From: SZUA-309 sp050185825
GTDB taxonomy: Bacteria > Pseudomonadota > Gammaproteobacteria > Pseudomonadales > Azotimanducaceae
Direction of reading: 5' to 3'
DNA: 64,000 nt
NCBI GenBank assembly: GCA_050185825.1
Contig: JBFWZA010000017.1
Location: 62,001-126,000 of the forward strand
Shown piece after piece: positions 8,970 through 18,672 of the stretch (the first letter of the stretch is position 1; every line of letters begins with the position of its first letter). A model generated the notes under the pieces. That model saw only the letters and a program-made list of their open reading frames with translations, made no database searches and was not told the origin of the DNA. The translations under genes were made by a program, and so were the position numbers.

Positions 8970-10403
8970 ATGCCCTCCCCACCTGCCAATCAAGACAATT
9001 TTCTAGACAGGCCGCTCGAGGTCGTGGTGCTGGCCGCGGGTCAGGGCAAGCGCATGCGATCGGCGCTGCCCAAGGTGCTGCATCCCATCGCCGGCCGGCC
9101 CATGCTCGAGTGCGTGCTGGCAACGGTGGATGCCCTGTCACCGTCGCGGGTCCACGTGGTGATCGGTCATCAGGGGGAGCAGGTTCGCTGTGCCATCGAC
9201 GATCGCGGTCGTACCGGACTCAACTGGGTAACCCAGGCAGAGCAGCACGGTACGGCGCACGCCGTATCGCAGGCGCTGCCCATGGTGGACGACGCGGCGG
9301 TGGTGCTGGTCACCTATGGCGACGTGCCGCTTGTCACCGCCCAGACGCTCCGCCGGTGCGCGGTCGAGGCGGCGGACGGTGCCCTGGCGCTGGTGACCGC
9401 GGAATTCGAGGACCCGGCACAGCTGGGGCGCATCCTCCGCGAACCGGGCGGTGCGATCCGCGCCATCGTGGAATACGCGGATGCGAGCGACGAAGAGCGC
9501 CGCATCCGGGAAATCAACTCGGGCATCCTGGCCCTGGATGGCCGCCTGATGAAAGCGCTCATCGCCGGAGTCGAACCGCACAACGCTCAGGGGGAGTACT
9601 ACCTGACCGATCTGATCGCGCTCGCCGTTTCGCGCAATGTACCGGTGAAGGGGTTGATGGCGGCGGATCCCGTCGAGGTCTCGGGTATCAACGATCGGGC
9701 GCAGCTCGCCGACGCGGAACGCGTCTGGCAGGCACGGGAGGCGAACGGGCTCATGCGTGCGGGCGTGAGCATCGCCGATCCGGCACGGCTCGACGTGCGC
9801 GGACGTGTCAGTGCCGGCGAGGACTGCTTCATCGACATCAACGTGGTCCTGGAGGGCGACGTCCATCTGGGCCGCAACGTCCGCATCGGGCCCGGCTGCG
9901 TGATCCGTAACTCGGCACTCGGCGACGACGTGGTCGTCGAGCCGCATACCCTGGTGGATGGCGCCGAGGTGGCAGCCCGCTGCACGCTGGGACCGTTCGC
10001 TCGAATCCGACCCGGTACGGTGCTGGCGGAAGAGGTGAGGATCGGCAACTTCGTGGAAACCAAGAAGGCGCGACTCGGCAGAGGCACCAAGGCGAGCCAT
10101 CTCACCTATCTGGGGGATGCCACGATCGGCGAGGACTGCAATGTGGGTGCCGGCACGGTGACCTGCAACTACGACGGCATCGACAAGCACCCCACGGTGA
10201 TCGGTGATCGCGTGTTCGTCGGCACCAACAGCACGCTTGTGGCGCCCATCGAGATCGGTTCGGACGCGTTCGTCGCCGCGGGTTCCACGGTGACGAGCCG
10301 GGTGAGTGATAAAGAGCTCGCCGTGGGCCGGGGCCGGCAGCGCAACATTTCCGGCTGGACGCGCCCAGACCGGCGCAGGCGCAAGAGCGAATCGACTGAC
10401 TGA
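8970..10403 (+). CDS. glmU: Bifunctional GlcNAc-1-P uridyltransferase / glucosamine-1-P acetyltransferase GlmU
   Basis: GlmU, 477 aa, makes UDP-GlcNAc for peptidoglycan and lipopolysaccharide. The N-terminal pyrophosphorylase domain has LAAGQGKRMRSALPKVLHPIAG (residues about 15-36) and TYGDVPL. The C-terminal left-handed beta-helix carries hexapeptide repeats and the acetyltransferase block ending at GTVTCNYDG, with the GTNSTLVAP segment after it. About 20 residues longer than E. coli GlmU, from a longer N-terminus and a basic C-terminal tail. glmS follows 77 bp later, so both steps of amino-sugar activation are together. Confidence 0.98.
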   Translation: MPSPPANQDNFLDRPLEVVVLAAGQGKRMRSALPKVLHPIAGRPMLECVLATVDALSPSRVHVVIGHQGEQVRCAIDDRGRTGLNWVTQAEQHGTAHAVSQALPMVDDAAVVLVTYGDVPLVTAQTLRRCAVEAADGALALVTAEFEDPAQLGRILREPGGAIRAIVEYADASDEERRIREINSGILALDGRLMKALIAGVEPHNAQGEYYLTDLIALAVSRNVPVKGLMAADPVEVSGINDRAQLADAERVWQAREANGLMRAGVSIADPARLDVRGRVSAGEDCFIDINVVLEGDVHLGRNVRIGPGCVIRNSALGDDVVVEPHTLVDGAEVAARCTLGPFARIRPGTVLAEEVRIGNFVETKKARLGRGTKASHLTYLGDATIGEDCNVGAGTVTCNYDGIDKHPTVIGDRVFVGTNSTLVAPIEIGSDAFVAAGSTVTSRVSDKELAVGRGRQRNISGWTRPDRRRRKSESTD

Positions 10404-10480
10404 TCCCACCTCGCGGATGGACATCCCGTCTCACCGGCGGATGTCATTGCAGGCGGATCGCTGGCAAGGAGCGTTGGACC

Positions 10481-12310
10481 ATGTGTGGCATCGTGGGTGC
10501 GGTAGCGGACCGGGAAGTGGCGGGCATTCTGCTCGCCGGGCTGCAGCGTCTGGAATACCGGGGATACGATTCTGCGGGCATCGCGGTGCTGTCTGGGGAT
10601 CGCGTCGACGTGCGCAAGACCGTAGGCAAGGTCAAGGAGCTCTGCGACAACGTGGGTCTGATGCCGGTCTGCGGTCGGCTCGGCATCGCCCACACCCGCT
10701 GGGCGACGCACGGCGCGCCGAGCGAGCTCAATGCCCATCCTCACGTCTCCAATGGCCGCATCGCCCTGGCGCACAACGGCATCATCGAGAACTTCGAGGC
10801 GCTCCGCGAGGAGCTGATCGGCGCCGGCTACACCTTCGCCTCCGAGACGGACTCCGAGGTCATCGCCCATCTGGTGGACTTCTACTACCGGGACACCGGT
10901 GATCTGCTGGAGGCCGTTCGCACCGCGGTGAAGCGCCTGGAAGGTGCCTATGCCATCGGCGTCATGTCGAAAGACGATCCGACCCGGATCATCGCGGCGC
11001 GCATGGGCAGCCCGCTGGTGGTCGGCAAGGGGATCGGCGAGAACTTCATCGCCTCCGACGCGCTGGCGCTGCGCCCGGTCACCGACCGCTTCATCTATCT
11101 GGAGGAAGGCGACCTGGTGGAGATCACGCGCACCAGCGTCTCCATCTGGAACGTGGCCGACGAGTCCGTGATCCGTGCCACCGTGAGGGTGGAAGCCGGT
11201 CACGACGACGTGGATCGCGGCAACTACCGGCACTTCATGCAGAAGGAGATCCACCAGCAGCCCAAGGTGCTCATCGACACGCTGGAAGGCCGCATCGGTC
11301 GGACGCGCGTGCTCGAGCAGGCCTTCGGCACCAGGGCGCCGGAGATACTGGACAGCACCAGGGCGGTGACCATCGCCGCCTGCGGCACGAGCTACTATGC
11401 GGGCCTGGTGGCCAAGTACTGGATCGAGGAGCTGGCCGGCATACCCTGCCACGTGGAGATTGCGAGCGAGTTCCGCTACCGGAGCGTGGCCGTGATTCCG
11501 GACAGCCTGTTCGTGACGCTGACCCAGTCCGGGGAGACGGCGGACACGCTCGCCGCTCTCAGGGTCGCGAAGGAGATCGGCTACCGGCACACGCTTACCA
11601 TCTGCAACGTCGCCACCAGTACCACGGTGCGGGAGTCGGAGCTCGCCCTCATGCTCCAGGCGGGCACCGAGGTCGGCGTGGCGTCCACCAAGGCGTTCAC
11701 CGCCATGCTGGCGGACCTGCTGCTGCTCGCGCTGCTGCTGGGGCGCCGGCACGGCATGTCCGAAAAGCAGGAGGCCGAGGCCGTGGCCGCGCTGCATCTG
11801 GTGTCGGATGCGGTCGATCAGGCGCTGGCCCTGGACGGTCGGGTGCTGAAGCTCGCCGAGCGGTTCGTGGACAAGCACCACGCGCTGTTCCTCGGGCGCG
11901 GACCCATGTTCCCCATCGCGATGGAAGGGGCGTTGAAGCTCAAGGAGATCTCCTACATCCATGCGGAAGGGTATCCGGCGGGCGAGCTCAAGCACGGACC
12001 GCTGGCGCTGGTGGACGAGGACATGCCGGTGGTGGCCGTGGCACCGAACGACGACCTGCTGGAGAAGCTTCAGTCCAACCTGCAGGAGGTTCGGGCACGG
12101 GGTGGTCAGCTGATCGTGTTTGCGGATCCGGAGTCGGGATTCCGGGAAGCGAAGGACGTGACGGTGATCACCCTGCCGAAGGTGCACCGGCTGCTCACGC
12201 CCATCGTCTACGTCGTGCCGCTCCAGCTCCTCGCCTATCACGTGGCGGTGCTCAAGGGCACCGATGTGGATCAGCCGCGCAACCTGGCCAAGTCGGTCAC
12301 GGTGGAGTAG
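10481..12310 (+). CDS. glmS: Glutamine-fructose-6-phosphate aminotransferase GlmS
   Basis: GlmS, 609 aa, the family's usual size. It converts fructose-6-P and glutamine to glucosamine-6-P. Cys2 in MCGIVGAV is the glutaminase nucleophile once Met is removed, which fixes the start. The N-terminal glutaminase domain has TRWATHG and HNGIIENF. Two SIS domains follow, with AACGTSYYAG and TQSGETADT, and the C-terminus ends KSVTVE. No glmS ribozyme is seen, as expected outside Firmicutes. Confidence 0.98.
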   Translation: MCGIVGAVADREVAGILLAGLQRLEYRGYDSAGIAVLSGDRVDVRKTVGKVKELCDNVGLMPVCGRLGIAHTRWATHGAPSELNAHPHVSNGRIALAHNGIIENFEALREELIGAGYTFASETDSEVIAHLVDFYYRDTGDLLEAVRTAVKRLEGAYAIGVMSKDDPTRIIAARMGSPLVVGKGIGENFIASDALALRPVTDRFIYLEEGDLVEITRTSVSIWNVADESVIRATVRVEAGHDDVDRGNYRHFMQKEIHQQPKVLIDTLEGRIGRTRVLEQAFGTRAPEILDSTRAVTIAACGTSYYAGLVAKYWIEELAGIPCHVEIASEFRYRSVAVIPDSLFVTLTQSGETADTLAALRVAKEIGYRHTLTICNVATSTTVRESELALMLQAGTEVGVASTKAFTAMLADLLLLALLLGRRHGMSEKQEAEAVAALHLVSDAVDQALALDGRVLKLAERFVDKHHALFLGRGPMFPIAMEGALKLKEISYIHAEGYPAGELKHGPLALVDEDMPVVAVAPNDDLLEKLQSNLQEVRARGGQLIVFADPESGFREAKDVTVITLPKVHRLLTPIVYVVPLQLLAYHVAVLKGTDVDQPRNLAKSVTVE

Positions 12311-12359
12311 AAGGCACTTCAGCGGGGACGGAACGTCGCGGGTCTCTGCAGTGACGGGC

Positions 12360-14324
12360 TCAATTTCCTGTGTCACCGATGTTGGCGTCGAAGAACTTCA
12401 GCATGGCTTCGTACAGGGCGATCCGGTTGTCTTCGTTGCGAAACCCGTGCCCTTCCCTGTTTTCGACGAGCCAGACCGGATCCCTGCCGGTTTTGATGAG
12501 CGCCTCGCGCATCCGCCGGGCGTGCTCGTACGGGGCCCGCTCGTCCAGCTTGCCGTGCACAAGCATGACGGCAGCCTTGATGCGATCCGCATGGTAGACG
12601 GGTGAGCGCGACTTCAGTTCTGCCTCGTCCGTGCCCAGCGCCGACTCGAGAAAGTTCACTCCGGCTTCCACATCGGAGATGTCGCCCGTTCTGAACAGCA
12701 GCGGCAGATCGTAGATGCCTGCATAACCGACCGCGCAGCGGTAGAGGTCCGGGTCCCGGTAGGCCCCGACGAGTGCGGAGTAGGCACCGTAGCTCGCGCC
12801 GTAGATGCAGATCCGTTTCGAATCGGCCAGCCCTTCCCTCACCACATAGCGGACGGTGTCGGTGATGTCGTCCTGCATCGCGGTTCCCCACTTGCCGTAG
12901 CCCGCTGCCTGGAATTCCTGGCCACGCCCGCCGCTGCCGCGGAAGTTCACCTGCAGCACGGCATAGCCGTGGTGCGCGAGGAGTTGTGCCTCGGGATTGA
13001 ACTCCCAGGTGTCGCGGATGCCGTAGGGGCCGCCGTGAACGAGCACGATGAGCGGGTGCGGAGGCGCACCGCGGGGGAGCGTGAGGTAGCTGCGGACAGT
13101 GAGGCCATCGCGAACCTTGACCTCGATGGGCTCCACCTCCGCGAGCGTCACGCCCTGGAGCCAGGGTCGGGCGGCGAGCCGCTGGAGCACCGCGGCTCTA
13201 TGCGTGTCGAGCAGCAGAAACGAGCCGGGATTCGTTGGACCACCGAGGTAAGCCAGCGCCAGTCGCAGGTCGTCCGACTGATCGAAGATCGTCACGTCGT
13301 CGTCGGGGAAGGCCGCCTTCAGCGAGGTGTGCAGCGCGACGAACGGGTGCGTCGGGTCGGGATAGTGGTAGTCGGGAAAATGGTTTACGTAGCGGATGGC
13401 CCAGAGCCGGTGGCGCGGTGCCACGTAGAGCCGTTCGTAGTCCACCAGCGGGTGGCGGAAGATCTCCCGGCGATCGTCCGTCATCGGGCTCCAGCTCACC
13501 AGCCCCAGCGTTGGTTGGGAGGAGGAGTCGGCGAACAGATAATAGCCGGGCCGTTCGGATGCCATCTCGGGATGGAACACCCCGCCGTTGAGCGGCGTGC
13601 GAATCTTCAGCGTGAATTCGCCGTCCGCACCGCGCACATGGAGCTCCAGCTCCCCTGCCGGATTGCTGCCCGCGACCACATTCACCTTGCCATCGGGATC
13701 GGCTACGAAGTGGCCGTTCTTCAGTGGCGAGCGGGCCAGGCGCCGGGTCGCGCCGTCGTCGACGTCGAGCAGCAGGGCCTCGTTGGTGATGCCGTCCTGC
13801 TGGTAACCCATGGTCTCGATCAGCACGTGGTTCGGGTCGTCCGGGAGGCGATCGATGATCCGGGCCCATGCCGCCTCGGACGCCCGGCGGCGGGCCTTCA
13901 CGCCCATCTGGCCGATGCCGGCGCGGGGCCCGAAGAGCATGTCGCGATGCCGGCCGTCCACGTCCATGGCGGCGATCTCGCCGGTCGGCAGCTTGTAGTC
14001 GTCGCGGGTGGGGTGACGGCGTGCGGGCTGTAAAAGGAGGCGCTGCTCCGACGCCCAGACGATGCGGTCTATGCCCAGATCCATCGAGAACCGGGTCGAG
14101 GAGACCGGTTCGAGATCGGGGAGACGCAGGATGCTCAGAAACTCGGCGTTTTCCTTCCGGTGGGAGACGGCCACATAGGTGCCGCCGGGTGAGATCGAAA
14201 CGCTGTCGTAGGCCGGATAGCGGATGAACGGCGCCACGTCATCAGACGCCACGACGGCGCCGGGCAGAGGGCACAGGGCCCAGAGGAGCGGAATCAGCGC
14301 GGCTGGCTGGATGAGCCGGTTCAT
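12360..14324 (-). CDS. Exported S9-family serine peptidase (prolyl oligopeptidase / acylaminoacyl-peptidase type)
   Basis: 654 aa. A signal peptide is visible (about residues 1-26, cleavage near VVA-SDD), so it acts in the periplasm or outside. The N-terminal half looks like the beta-propeller that screens peptide substrates. The C-terminal half is an alpha/beta hydrolase with HGGP (430-433), nucleophile Ser511 in GASYGAYS, Asp594 in HGKLDERAP, and His626 in REGHGF. The set is complete, so an active peptidase is expected. It is convergent with glmS and divergent from uvrD. The precise substrate cannot be told. Confidence 0.9.
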   Translation of the reverse strand: MNRLIQPAALIPLLWALCPLPGAVVASDDVAPFIRYPAYDSVSISPGGTYVAVSHRKENAEFLSILRLPDLEPVSSTRFSMDLGIDRIVWASEQRLLLQPARRHPTRDDYKLPTGEIAAMDVDGRHRDMLFGPRAGIGQMGVKARRRASEAAWARIIDRLPDDPNHVLIETMGYQQDGITNEALLLDVDDGATRRLARSPLKNGHFVADPDGKVNVVAGSNPAGELELHVRGADGEFTLKIRTPLNGGVFHPEMASERPGYYLFADSSSQPTLGLVSWSPMTDDRREIFRHPLVDYERLYVAPRHRLWAIRYVNHFPDYHYPDPTHPFVALHTSLKAAFPDDDVTIFDQSDDLRLALAYLGGPTNPGSFLLLDTHRAAVLQRLAARPWLQGVTLAEVEPIEVKVRDGLTVRSYLTLPRGAPPHPLIVLVHGGPYGIRDTWEFNPEAQLLAHHGYAVLQVNFRGSGGRGQEFQAAGYGKWGTAMQDDITDTVRYVVREGLADSKRICIYGASYGAYSALVGAYRDPDLYRCAVGYAGIYDLPLLFRTGDISDVEAGVNFLESALGTDEAELKSRSPVYHADRIKAAVMLVHGKLDERAPYEHARRMREALIKTGRDPVWLVENREGHGFRNEDNRIALYEAMLKFFDANIGDTGN

Positions 14325-14451
14325 CGGGGTACGCTAGCAGACCGCCCTGCCGGCGCAAGCAGCCGCGGCGGTCGAGCGCTGGCCCGGTGCGCATCGAATC
14401 CTTACACTGACCCACCCTGCAGAGCACCTCGTCGACCCCCGAACCGAGCCA

Positions 14452-16650
14452 GTGGACGTCACCCACATTCTGGACAATCTGAACGACGCCCAGCGTGAGG
14501 CGGTCACGGCACCCCTGTCGAACCTGCTGGTGGTCGCCGGTGCGGGCAGCGGCAAGACCCGCGTGCTCGTTCACCGCATCGCCTGGCTGATCGAGGCGGA
14601 AGGCGTCTCGCCGTACGGCGTGCTGGCGGTCACCTTCACCAACAAGGCTGCGCAGGAAATGCGCGTGCGGATCGAGGCGTTGCTCAAGGTCTCCGTACGC
14701 AGCCTCTGGGTGGGCACGTTTCACGGCATCGCCCACCGGCTGCTGCGCATGCACTGGCGGGAGGCCAACCTGCCGCAGAACTTTCAGATTCTGGATGCGG
14801 ACGATCAGCTCCGGCTGGTCAAGCGGGTCATGCGCGTGCTCGACATCGACGAGCAGAAGTGGCCCGCCCGGCAGGCGGTCTGGTTCATCAACACCCAGAA
14901 GGACGAAGGGCGTCGGGCGCGGGAAGTGCCCATGGGCGACGATCTCTTTCAGATCACCCACCGGAAGATCTACGAGAGCTATGAGACGCTGTGCCAGGAA
15001 GGCGGGCTCGTCGACTTCGCGGAGCTGCTGCTGCGCAGCCACGAGACGCTGCGCGACAATCCGACGCTGCTCGACCACTACCGACAGCGCTTTCAGCACG
15101 TCCTGGTGGACGAGTTCCAGGATACCAACGCCATCCAGTATGCCTGGATGCGGCTGCTGGCCGGGGACGATGCCTGCGTGATGGCCGTGGGCGACGACGA
15201 CCAGGCCATCTATGGCTGGCGCGGTGCCCGGATCGAGAACATCCACCGCTTTTCCGAGCACTTCCGCGATGTCCGCGTCATCCGTCTGGAGCAGAACTAC
15301 CGTTCCACGGAAACGATCCTCCAGGCGGCGAACGCGCTGATCGCCCACAACGCGGACCGGCTCGGCAAGTCCCTGTGGACGGACGGGGGCATGGGCGATC
15401 CCATCCGCGTCTATGCGGGGTACAACGATCTGGACGAGGCCCGGTTCATCGTCGAGCGCACCAGCGAGTGGATCGAAGGCGGCGGCTCTCCGGAGGATGT
15501 GGCCGTGCTCTACCGCTCCAACGCCCAGTCCCGGGTGCTGGAGGAGGCCATGCTGCGCGCCCGCATTCCTTACCGGATCTACGGCGGGCAGCGGTTCTTC
15601 GAGCGCGCCGAGATCAAGAACGCGCTGTGTTACCTGCGCCTGGTGCTCGACCGGAAATCCGACCCGGCTTTCGAGCGGGTGATCAACCTGCCGCCGCGGG
15701 GCATCGGTGAGAAGACCGTGGAAGCGGTGCGCCAGGAGGCGCGCTCACGTGGCACCTCCATGTGGGAAGCCTGCACCGATGCCCTGGCCGACGGCACTTT
15801 CGGGTCCCGGGTGGCGGGCAAGGTTGCCGGTTTTCTGCAGCTGATCGAAGACCTGGCCGCGGCCACCGCCGACATGCCGCTGCACGAGCTGGCCGACCAT
15901 GTCATCGAGGCCAGCGGCCTGATGGAATACCACGGCCGCGAGCGCGGCGAGCGGGGGCTCGCCCGCAAGGAGAACCTGGAGGAGCTGGTGAGCGCCTGTC
16001 GCCAGTTCACGGGTGAGCTGGTCTTTCCCATCCCGGATCCGGAGATCGTTTCGGCAGAGGTGGCGGAGACCTCCGTGCTCGAGGAGTTTCTCGACCACGT
16101 GGCGCTGGATGCGGGGGAGCGGCAGTCCGAGTCAGGTCCGGCGGTGCAGATGATGACCCTGCACTCCGCCAAGGGTCTCGAGTTTCCGCTGGTGTTTCTC
16201 GCCGGCCTCGAAGAGGGCCTGTTCCCGCATCGCATGTCGGCGGAGGAACCAGGGCGTATGGAGGAGGAGCGGCGCTTGTGTTACGTCGGCATCACCCGGG
16301 CCATGCGCTGCCTGTATCTCACCTATGCCGAGACCCGACGGCTGCACGGCACGGACACCTACAACCGACCGTCGCGGTTTCTGCTGGAGATTCCGTCGGC
16401 GCTGGTCTCCGAGGTGCGCATGAAGGGGGCGGTGGAGCGGCCCTACGGCAGCCGGGACAGTGCCGCGGGTCTCTTCGCAGACGATGACGGCGCACTGCGC
16501 ATGGGGCAGCGCGTGCTGCACAAGAAGTTCGGCGAGGGCGTGGTGCTGCAGTGCGAAGGTGCCGGCGAACGGGCAAGGGTCCAGGTGAACTTCCCGGAAG
16601 GGGCAAAGTGGCTCATGCTCGGCTACGCCAACCTGGAAGCGCTCGACTAG
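14452..16650 (+). CDS. uvrD: DNA helicase II UvrD
   Basis: Superfamily 1A helicase, 732 aa with a GTG start, close to the 720 aa of E. coli UvrD. It unwinds DNA in mismatch and excision repair. Walker A is GAGSGKTR (about 28-35), Walker B DEFQDTN, motif III GDDDQAIYGWRGA, motif IV QNYRST, and motif V/VI MTLHSAKGLEF and VGITRA. The C-terminal Tudor-like segment (GQRVLHKKFGEGVV) that contacts RNA polymerase in UvrD and PcrA is present and separates it from Rep. No LexA box was noticed upstream. Confidence 0.96.
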   Translation: MDVTHILDNLNDAQREAVTAPLSNLLVVAGAGSGKTRVLVHRIAWLIEAEGVSPYGVLAVTFTNKAAQEMRVRIEALLKVSVRSLWVGTFHGIAHRLLRMHWREANLPQNFQILDADDQLRLVKRVMRVLDIDEQKWPARQAVWFINTQKDEGRRAREVPMGDDLFQITHRKIYESYETLCQEGGLVDFAELLLRSHETLRDNPTLLDHYRQRFQHVLVDEFQDTNAIQYAWMRLLAGDDACVMAVGDDDQAIYGWRGARIENIHRFSEHFRDVRVIRLEQNYRSTETILQAANALIAHNADRLGKSLWTDGGMGDPIRVYAGYNDLDEARFIVERTSEWIEGGGSPEDVAVLYRSNAQSRVLEEAMLRARIPYRIYGGQRFFERAEIKNALCYLRLVLDRKSDPAFERVINLPPRGIGEKTVEAVRQEARSRGTSMWEACTDALADGTFGSRVAGKVAGFLQLIEDLAAATADMPLHELADHVIEASGLMEYHGRERGERGLARKENLEELVSACRQFTGELVFPIPDPEIVSAEVAETSVLEEFLDHVALDAGERQSESGPAVQMMTLHSAKGLEFPLVFLAGLEEGLFPHRMSAEEPGRMEEERRLCYVGITRAMRCLYLTYAETRRLHGTDTYNRPSRFLLEIPSALVSEVRMKGAVERPYGSRDSAAGLFADDDGALRMGQRVLHKKFGEGVVLQCEGAGERARVQVNFPEGAKWLMLGYANLEALD

Positions 16651-16702
16651 CCACGATTCGAAACGGCCGGGCGGCCCTCTCAACAACGAGACTGAAGACA
16701 TC

Positions 16703-17845
16703 ATGATGACGATCCTGCGACTCCTGGCGACCGCAATGGCGATCGCAATCGCCCTGGCGTTGTCTGCCTGTGGCCAGCCCTCTCCGGGTGCCTCCGCGCC
16801 GGCAGCGGGTGAGACCGCGGCGCCGGCCGTCCACCGCTGGAAGCTGATCACCACCTGGCCGAAGAACCTGCCGGCGTTGGGCACCGCGCCGGAGCGGATG
16901 GCGGATCGGATCCGGGAGATGTCGGCCGGCCGGCTCGACATCAAGGTCTATGGCGCCGGCGAGCTGGTGGGTGCTTTCGAGGTCTTCGATGCGGTCTCTC
17001 AGGGTACCGCGGAGATGGGCAACGGCGCGTCCTACTACTGGCGCAGCAAGCTGCCCATCGCGGCCGTCTTCTCTTCGGTGCCCTTTGGTCTGACGGCACA
17101 GGAGATGAACGGCTGGCTGCACTATGGCGGCGGCATGGAACTCTGGCGCGAGCTGTACGAACCGTTCGGCATCGTTCCTATGGCGGCGGGCAACACCGGC
17201 GTGCAGATGGGCGGCTGGTTCAACCGGGAGATCCTCAGCCTTGCGGACCTGCAGGGGCTGAAAATGCGCATCCCGGGCCTCGGCGGCGAGGTGCTCGCCC
17301 GGGTCGGCGGCGTGCCGGTGACCCTGCCGGGCAGCGACGTGTTCACCTCGCTGCAGACCGGCGTGATCGATGCGACCGAGTGGGTGGGGCCGTACAACGA
17401 TCTGACCTTCGGGCTGCATACGGTGGCCCGCTACTACTACTATCCGGGCTGGCAGGAGCCGGGCGCGACCATCGAATCCATCGTCAACGCGAAGGCCTGG
17501 GCGTCGCTGCCAGCGGACCTGCAGGCCATCGTCGCCACTGCCGTCCGGTTCGCCAACGACGACGTCCTCGCCGAGTTCACGGCGAGAAACGCGGATGCGC
17601 TGGAGACCCTCGTCGAAAAGCACGGCGTGGCGCTGCGGGCCTTTCCCCCGGACGTGCTCGAGGCGCTGCAGCGTGAGTCCGCTGCCGTGGTTCGAGCGCT
17701 CGCCGGTGACAACCCGCTCCACGCGAGGATCCTCGAGTCCCAGGCCGTCTTCGCCCGCAAGGTCAGGGCGTATCACGAGATTACCGAGCACGCCTATCTC
17801 AATGCGCGCACTGCCATGCCGTTGGAAACCACCGATGGAACTTAA
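16703..17845 (+). CDS. TRAP transporter substrate-binding lipoprotein, TakP/DctP-like
   Basis: Binding component of a TRAP importer, 380 aa. It begins with a lipoprotein signal: a hydrophobic stretch and lipobox LSAC, with the lipidated Cys at about residue 24. The mature part resembles TakP-type 2-oxoacid binders (HRWKLITTWPKN, then LKMRIPGLGGEVL with the conserved substrate arginine, then DATEWVGPYND and YYYYPGWQEPG). The permeases DctQ and DctM lie 2-4 kb away on the opposite strand. The downstream crotonase start overlaps its last 11 bases. The substrate is unknown; an organic acid is the family expectation. Confidence 0.92.
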   Translation: MMTILRLLATAMAIAIALALSACGQPSPGASAPAAGETAAPAVHRWKLITTWPKNLPALGTAPERMADRIREMSAGRLDIKVYGAGELVGAFEVFDAVSQGTAEMGNGASYYWRSKLPIAAVFSSVPFGLTAQEMNGWLHYGGGMELWRELYEPFGIVPMAAGNTGVQMGGWFNREILSLADLQGLKMRIPGLGGEVLARVGGVPVTLPGSDVFTSLQTGVIDATEWVGPYNDLTFGLHTVARYYYYPGWQEPGATIESIVNAKAWASLPADLQAIVATAVRFANDDVLAEFTARNADALETLVEKHGVALRAFPPDVLEALQRESAAVVRALAGDNPLHARILESQAVFARKVRAYHEITEHAYLNARTAMPLETTDGT

Positions 17846-18659
17846 GGCCACGACCCTCGGCGTCGAGGACGGCGTGGGGGTCATTAACCTGAACCGCCCG
17901 GAGCGCATGAATGCCTGGACCGGCCGCATGCACGCGGAATATCGCTTCTGCCTGAATGAGCTCGACGCCGATCCCTCTATAGGCGCAATCGTTGTCACCG
18001 GTGCGGGCCGCGGTTTCTGTGTCGGCGGCGACGCCGAGGCATTGTCGGGACACGTCAGCAAGGGCGGTTACGATCCGGGGACTCCGGCGGAGCTGGCCAT
18101 GCCGGGCTACGGGGTGGACGAGCGCTTCGACGCCAGCTTTGCCTATCAGTTCGGGCTCTCCAAACCCATCCTGGCGGCGATGAACGGTCCGGCCGCGGGC
18201 GTCGGGCTGGCGCTGGCCTGTTTTGCGGATCTGCGGTTCGCGGCGGCGGGGGCGAAGTTCACCACCGCCCACGGCAAGCTCAACCTGCCGGCGGAGTACG
18301 GGCTGTCGTGGCTGCTGCCGCGGATGCTCGGGCTGACCCGCGCCAACGAGCTGCTCCTGTCCTCCCGGGCGTTCACGGCGGAGGAGGCGCTCGCCATGGG
18401 CCTGGTCAACGAGGTGCACCCGGCAGAGGACGTTCTGCCCCGAACGCTCGACTATGCGCGTAAGCTGCTGGAAACCGTCTCGCCCAACGCGCTCAGACAG
18501 ACGCGCTGGCAGGTCTACCGTGATCTGCAGCAGGACGTTGCCACCGCGGTTCGCGCTTCCGAGGAGCTGCTCAACGAGATGATGCGGGAGCCGGACTACG
18601 CGGAGGGTGTCCGCGCCTTTCTCGAGAAGCGTTCGCCGCGCTGGGGAAAGCCCGACTGA
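17835..18659 (+). CDS. Crotonase-superfamily protein (enoyl-CoA hydratase/isomerase-like)
   Basis: 274 aa. ATG at 17835 overlaps the end of the binding-protein gene by 11 bp and gives MELKATTLGVEDGVGVINLNRPERMNAW, a normal crotonase N-terminus. The CoA/oxyanion-hole motifs are GRGFCVGGDAEAL and NGPAAGVGLALA. By motif alignment, the two glutamates of classical hydratases (Glu144 and Glu164 in the rat enzyme) correspond to Ala and His. An acidic residue is found instead in PAEYGLSW, as in the PaaG-like group. An isomerase or another CoA reaction is therefore as likely as hydration. It is translationally coupled to the TRAP binding protein. Confidence 0.88.
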   Translation: MELKATTLGVEDGVGVINLNRPERMNAWTGRMHAEYRFCLNELDADPSIGAIVVTGAGRGFCVGGDAEALSGHVSKGGYDPGTPAELAMPGYGVDERFDASFAYQFGLSKPILAAMNGPAAGVGLALACFADLRFAAAGAKFTTAHGKLNLPAEYGLSWLLPRMLGLTRANELLLSSRAFTAEEALAMGLVNEVHPAEDVLPRTLDYARKLLETVSPNALRQTRWQVYRDLQQDVATAVRASEELLNEMMREPDYAEGVRAFLEKRSPRWGKPD

Positions 18660-18672
18660 GGGACAGCGCCGG

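Noticed and set aside
10404..10480. glmS ribozyme or small-RNA-responsive leader before glmS.
   Set aside because: The 77-bp gap is too short for the ribozyme and shows none of its paired elements.
10169..12376. A 735-codon open frame antisense to glmU/glmS.
   Set aside because: It runs opposite well-conserved genes and has no recognisable domains; long antisense frames are expected in a GC-rich genome.
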